A stretch of 15,841 bases of DNA, taken from NCBI GenBank assembly GCA_024281135.1, contig JAMXLG010000234.1, positions 1 to 15,841 on the forward strand, given 5' to 3'. Shown here piece by piece: positions 12,656 to 15,841 of this stretch. Under the pieces are notes generated by a model. It made no database searches and had not been told where the DNA came from. It saw only the letters and a program-made list of their open reading frames with translations. Each line of letters starts with the position of its first letter. Positions within the stretch are counted from its first letter, which is position 1. Both the position numbers and the translations under genes were made by a program. Source of the DNA: Vulcanimicrobiia bacterium. GTDB taxonomy: Bacteria; Eremiobacterota; Eremiobacteria; Baltobacterales; Baltobacteraceae.

Positions 12656-12670
12656 GAACTACGCGAGCGA

Positions 12671-13846
12671 ATGCTAAAAAGCCCCTACGTGTTTCGCATG
12701 TTCCGTCGTCCCGCGCCGCCACCGTTGCCGTGGAATACGGAGATGCTCGTCCTTGGCGAAAAGGACGGCGCCTTTGCAGCGGTCCGTAACAGCCGCGTCC
12801 TGATCTACTGGCCCCACGGCTTCGGCGATTTCGTTCATCTTTCGTATGTGATTCCGTTGCTCGAACCGTCGAACGAGTACTTCATCACACGCTTCGGCGA
12901 CGATTTCGTTCATCTTTACGATGAAGGCGAACGCGTGACGCCGATGTACTCCGGCGACCGATCGATCGGAAACGGAAGCGCATTCGGGGTACCCGCTCAC
13001 TTTGGGCTCGATATGGACAAGATCGCGAACCGCGTTGAACGCATCGAGATTCCGGAGCCCCTTCGTTCGCGCATTGCGGATGCGAAGATCGATCTTATGC
13101 TTTTCAGCCGCTACCCCGAGATGACCGGACGCTCGCCGTATCCGTATCACACGAAGGCGCGTTTCCTCGCATCGAATCTCGTCGAACCTGCACGGCTCGC
13201 GCAGTTCGATCTGTCGAAGCCGCTGCAATCATCCCTGGCATTCCGCGCACCTGCCGATTCGGTGCGCCGTATCGAGGAACGCTTGCGTAACGTGGTCGCG
13301 CCGGGCGAACACCTCTACATGGTGTCGCCCGGCGGCCACACGCAATTGCGAAAGATCTTTCCTGAGGAAGAAGTCGTTACGTTTGCACGTGAAATTCGCA
13401 GGCGCGATCCACTTGCTCGCATTATTACCGTCGACGAGCGTACGTCGCAGGCAATTGGACGCGAACGCGGTCTCGCCCCAACGACGACGGATCTCTTTAC
13501 CGATCTCGGCGTTCCGTTCGCGCACGTGCTCGTCACGCTCGTTCGCGCATCGCATGCATACGCCGGCGTCGCTTCAGGACCGCTGCACACGGCACTTTCG
13601 GTCGGCGACCGTCCTGTCGTGGGCATCTGGCTCGGTCATTGGCCCGAATATTACGACGAACCATCGCCAGGCGCCATTCATCTAGTGGGTCCGCTCGTCT
13701 ACCGCGAGAAACTCGACCGCCGCCTCGGTGCGCGCACGAAAGCCGAGGCCGGCGTGCTGCCCTACAATATCGTGCCTTTTCGCAAGCGTCCGCCAAACGC
13801 ACTCGAAGTCATCGAAGCTTTGGAATCGATTAGTCCGCGGCCATAG
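12671..13846 (+). CDS. Glycosyltransferase family 9-like (heptosyltransferase-like)
   Basis: From the chosen ATG the protein has 391 residues. The N-terminus carries LIYWPHGFGDFVHLSYVIPLL, like the G-x-G-D loop of ADP-heptose-type transferases. The C-terminal half shows YMVSPGGHTQLRKIFPEEEVVTFAREI and ASGPLHTALSVGDRPVVGIW, matching the GT9 donor-binding site (S-G-P-x-H-x-A). Donor and acceptor cannot be assigned from sequence; LPS-core or another heteropolysaccharide is likely. The open frame reaches back to 12041, but that part lies antisense to the GT4 gene and has no glycosyltransferase character, so the ATG at 12671 is preferred. Its last 17 bases overlap the convergent MFS gene. Confidence 0.85.
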   Translation: MLKSPYVFRMFRRPAPPPLPWNTEMLVLGEKDGAFAAVRNSRVLIYWPHGFGDFVHLSYVIPLLEPSNEYFITRFGDDFVHLYDEGERVTPMYSGDRSIGNGSAFGVPAHFGLDMDKIANRVERIEIPEPLRSRIADAKIDLMLFSRYPEMTGRSPYPYHTKARFLASNLVEPARLAQFDLSKPLQSSLAFRAPADSVRRIEERLRNVVAPGEHLYMVSPGGHTQLRKIFPEEEVVTFAREIRRRDPLARIITVDERTSQAIGRERGLAPTTTDLFTDLGVPFAHVLVTLVRASHAYAGVASGPLHTALSVGDRPVVGIWLGHWPEYYDEPSPGAIHLVGPLVYREKLDRRLGARTKAEAGVLPYNIVPFRKRPPNALEVIEALESISPRP

Positions 13847-15329
13847 CCATCGCCGGCGCTGCCGTGCCGCGTGGCTTGAGGTGGATGAAGAACACGAGCG
13901 GGATCGCGAGCGCGAAGACGATCGCAGTCAGGCGGAACAGGTAGTCGTACGCGATCATCGCGGATTGTTGCGCAACGAGGTTCGTCAGCATGCCGACGGA
14001 GTAGCCGTGCGTTTGCGTTACGCCCGACGCGAGAACGTTCCACGCGATTGCCGTTTGGTGCGTGAGCAGTGTGGTGAGAATCGCGATGCCTAAACTGCCG
14101 CCGAGCTGGCGGATCAACGTATTGACGCCGGTTGCGCCCGCGAGTTCCGGAATGGGAACGTCGTTCAACGTGACCGTCGAGAGCGGAACGAACAAGAACC
14201 CGAGACCGAAGCCCTGAACGAGGCGCGGCCAGAAGACGTTCCAAAAGCCGGCATCCGTACTCAAGTTTCCGAGCCACCAGCACGAATATGCGAAGAGCAG
14301 CATGCCGAATGCGATCGACACACGTGCGTCGACCTTGTTGTTGATACGACCGATGATGACCATACTCAAGGCCGTGGAAAGTGCGCCGGGCAACAGTGCG
14401 AGTCCGGTATCAAAGGCGGTGAAGTTTAGGATGGTTTGGAAGAAGAGCGGCAAGATCAATGCCGTCCCGAAGAGCCCGAAGCCGCTGATGACGCCGATCA
14501 CCTGTCCGATAGTGAACGATCGTATTCGAAAGACGTGGAGATTGACCAACGGGTACCGGTCGCGCAGCATCTTCACGATGAAGAGCGTAAGTGTTACGAC
14601 GGCGACGACCGTCAAAATCGTGATCGCATCCGACGAGTACCATTCGTCGTGTTCGCCGCGCTCGAGCACGTACTGCAACGAGGCAAGCCCGGTGCAGAGC
14701 AAACCGAGCCCGATCCAATCGATCCCCGCCTTCGGCTTTTCGATGAATTTCGGATTCGGGATAAACATCATCGTCATGATGAAGGCCACGATGCCGATCG
14801 GGATGTTGATATAGAAGATCAGCGGCCACGTTGCGTTATCGACGATATAGCCGCCAAGCGTCGGGCCGATGGCGGGACCAACCATTGCGCCCAATCCGAA
14901 GATCGCCATTGCAGCGCCGCGCTTTTGCGGCGGATACGTTTCAAAGAGCAGCGCTTGCGCGGTCGGCTGCAGTGCGCCGCCGCCGATGCCTTGCAAAACG
15001 CGATAGACAATCAGCTGCGTAATGCTTGTTGCGGTGCCGCATAGAAGCGATGCGACCGTGAACAAAGCAAGCGATGCAGCATAGAATCGCTTACGCCCCA
15101 AATACGCCGTCAACCACCCGTTCAGCGGCATGACGCAGACGTTGGAAAGAATGTAGCCGGTTGCTACCCAGGACACTTCGTCGACCGATGCACCGAGGTT
15201 GCCGGCGATCGTATTTAGGGCAACATTCACGATAGTCGAGTCGATGATCGCCATGATCATGCCGAGCATGACGGTGATGGTGATCAGTGCAACGGGTGGA
15301 TTTTCTTGATGGGCAAATGGGTTCCGCAT
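13830..15329 (-). CDS. MFS drug exporter, DHA2 (EmrB/QacA) family
   Basis: The 499-aa protein has 14 predicted transmembrane segments and belongs to the proton-coupled 14-helix multidrug exporters. Typical motifs are visible: IIDSTIVNVALNTIA in the first helix (D1 motif), GWLTAYLGRKR after helix 2 (motif A), and GLGAMVGPAIGPTLGGYIVD in helix 5 (antiporter motif C). It exports hydrophobic compounds or other small molecules; substrate is unknown. No HlyD/EmrA partner gene is seen in the window, so it may work alone. The ATG at 15329 has an AGG ribosome site nine bases upstream. It is divergent from the acidic-protein gene across 117 bases. Confidence 0.95.
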   Translation of the reverse strand: MRNPFAHQENPPVALITITVMLGMIMAIIDSTIVNVALNTIAGNLGASVDEVSWVATGYILSNVCVMPLNGWLTAYLGRKRFYAASLALFTVASLLCGTATSITQLIVYRVLQGIGGGALQPTAQALLFETYPPQKRGAAMAIFGLGAMVGPAIGPTLGGYIVDNATWPLIFYINIPIGIVAFIMTMMFIPNPKFIEKPKAGIDWIGLGLLCTGLASLQYVLERGEHDEWYSSDAITILTVVAVVTLTLFIVKMLRDRYPLVNLHVFRIRSFTIGQVIGVISGFGLFGTALILPLFFQTILNFTAFDTGLALLPGALSTALSMVIIGRINNKVDARVSIAFGMLLFAYSCWWLGNLSTDAGFWNVFWPRLVQGFGLGFLFVPLSTVTLNDVPIPELAGATGVNTLIRQLGGSLGIAILTTLLTHQTAIAWNVLASGVTQTHGYSVGMLTNLVAQQSAMIAYDYLFRLTAIVFALAIPLVFFIHLKPRGTAAPAMAMAAD

Positions 15330-15446
15330 TTATTAACCTGGCTAAGTATCTACACGGTCGCAGCTGCTAATGCCTCTTTCCCACCACAGCCTTAACGCGA
15401 CTTTAAAAACCGTACGTTACCTTGGTGCTAACTGAAAGGTAGGATT
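15330..15446. promoter_or_regulatory. Divergent intergenic region with GCAGCTGC palindrome
   Basis: This 117-base gap must hold the promoters of the MFS gene and the acidic-protein gene. The clearest element is an eight-base palindrome, GCAGCTGC (15360-15367), about 30 bases upstream of the MFS start, a position an exporter repressor could use. I found no convincing -35/-10 pair on either strand, and no regulator gene lies beside it. Confidence 0.3.
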
Positions 15447-15725
15447 GTGTTGGAAGAAACTGCGACAATCGATGTCATTGCCATGAACCTGACGATCGCA
15501 GCACTCGAGCAGTGGCTGAAAAACGTCGATGCCTCGCGCCGCGGCGAGGATCTCGGACGCGAAATCGGCGCCCTGTATCGTGAGATTCACAGCGCGGTCG
15601 ACGAGATGGCGTCGGTGGACGACGAGGACGACGACTTCGACTTCGGCGATGAGGAAGACGAAGAAGACGAAGAAGACGATCTCGACGATGAGGAAGAGGA
15701 AGACGACGAGGAAGAGGGCGACTAA
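15447..15725 (+). CDS. Small protein with helical N-terminus and extreme acidic tail
   Basis: The 92-aa protein has no family I recognise. Residues 1-55 look helical (MNLTIAALEQWLKNVDASRR, EDLGREIGALYREIHSAVDEMA). Residues 58-92 form an acidic tail with 30 Asp/Glu in 35 positions, broken only by F64, F66, G67, L79 and G91. The tail is encoded by short GAAGAC/GAAGAAGAC-type repeats, so its length may drift by slippage. A good AAAGG ribosome site lies seven bases before the GTG start. The layout of a helical head plus acidic tail is like RNA polymerase delta or histone-chaperone-type proteins, but nothing here shows such a role. Its stop overlaps that of the convergent histidine kinase by four bases. 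Confidence 0.8.
   Translation: MLEETATIDVIAMNLTIAALEQWLKNVDASRRGEDLGREIGALYREIHSAVDEMASVDDEDDDFDFGDEEDEEDEEDDLDDEEEEDDEEEGD
15653..15679 (+). repeat. Short tandem repeat in the acidic tail
   Basis: Nine-base units of the GAAGAAGAC type recur in this stretch, and GATGAGGAAGA recurs at about 15648 and 15687. The repeats keep the reading frame, so slippage would add or remove acidic residues without a frameshift. Confidence 0.6.
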
Positions 15726-15841
15726 ACGCTCGCTACCATTCCCGGAATGCGCGGAAGTGCCATCGTGACGACGGCGCCTCCGCGCGTTCCGTTTGCGAGC
15801 ACGAGCGTTCCGCCGTGGGCTTCGATAAGCGTGCGTGCGAT
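15722..15841 (-). CDS. Sensor histidine kinase C-terminus, partial
   Basis: Forty codons at the 3' end of a minus-strand gene are visible, entering from beyond the window. The frame reads IARTLIEAHGGTLVLANG, then GGAVVTMALPR, then a short tail to TAG. This is the end of a histidine-kinase ATPase domain: the helix before the last strands usually reads L-x-I-x-R-x-L-I-E-x-H-G-G, followed by a GG-x-h-T-h-x-LP strand. Nothing can be said about its sensor part or partner regulator. The stop overlaps that of the acidic-tail gene by four bases. Confidence 0.85.
   Translation of the reverse strand: MARTLIEAHGGTLVLANGTRGGAVVTMALPRIPGMVASV

Noticed and set aside
12041..12670. Upstream extension of the GT9-like frame by 210 codons
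   Set aside because: It runs antisense to a well-supported GT4 gene, has no glycosyltransferase character, and the product from the ATG at 12671 already has the expected GT9 length.
13830..15329. EmrA-like partner for the DHA2 exporter
   Set aside because: No HlyD-type gene lies on either side within the window; the exporter is described as possibly stand-alone.
1..15841. CRISPR array or insertion sequence
   Set aside because: No regularly spaced repeats, and no transposase motif or paired terminal inverted repeats seen on either strand.

Overview
This window is a 15.8 kb, gene-dense, fairly GC-rich bacterial chromosome segment. It holds 23 protein genes (two cut by the window edges) and one tRNA. 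An outer-membrane beta-barrel protein, a GT9 (heptosyltransferase-like) enzyme and several secreted proteins suggest a diderm bacterium. Ordinary housekeeping genes are mixed with proteins I do not recognise, which suggests a poorly sampled phylum. Candidatus Eremiobacterota (WPS-2) is a guess from gene style only; no marker here proves it.

Layout. 1-3359 is a conserved core: the 3' end of mutS2 (Smr domain), tyrS, a small zinc-ribbon protein, hslO (Hsp33) on the minus strand, aroQ, and an HU-type nucleoid protein with a basic tail. 3360-3674 is a small secreted protein. 3822-3899 is tRNA-Pro(GGG) with a strong terminator. 4068-5580 is an accessory-looking block of three unrelated membrane proteins: a 62-aa two-helix protein behind a terminator-like hairpin, a single-span protein with a histidine-rich N-terminus, and a possible DUF4760 protein. 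5648-6613 is an outer-membrane barrel. 6610-7917 is an operon of a MerR/TipAS-type regulator and a DUF488 protein, with a well-formed MerR-type promoter. 8018-8365 is another small secreted protein. 8387-10308 is an rnhA / membrane-anchored protein / polysaccharide deacetylase operon. 10277-11175 holds a DUF3465 protein and a GNAT acetyltransferase, divergently arranged. 11172-13846 holds a Nudix hydrolase and GT4 glycosyltransferase, with a divergent GT9-like glycosyltransferase. 13830-15329 is a DHA2-type MFS exporter. 15447-15725 is a small protein with an extremely acidic tail, and 15722-15841 is the C-terminus of a histidine kinase.

The packing is tight and the strand switches often. Four convergent pairs overlap by exactly four bases (TTAA, TTAA, CTAG, CTAA), so the stop codons lie over each other. 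Two more overlap by 17 and 32 bases, and one pair abuts with no gap. Same-strand neighbours are often translationally coupled (ATGA or GTGA overlaps). Transcription of many of these pairs must run antisense into the neighbour or stop within coding sequence.

I see no CRISPR array, insertion sequence, rRNA or recognisable defence cassette. The points most worth following are the membrane-protein block after tRNA-Pro and its leader hairpin, the MerR/TipAS-DUF488 operon and its promoter, the conserved-looking zinc-ribbon protein beside tyrS, and the acidic-tail protein encoded by a short repeat. No stretch longer than 300 bases lacks a gene.
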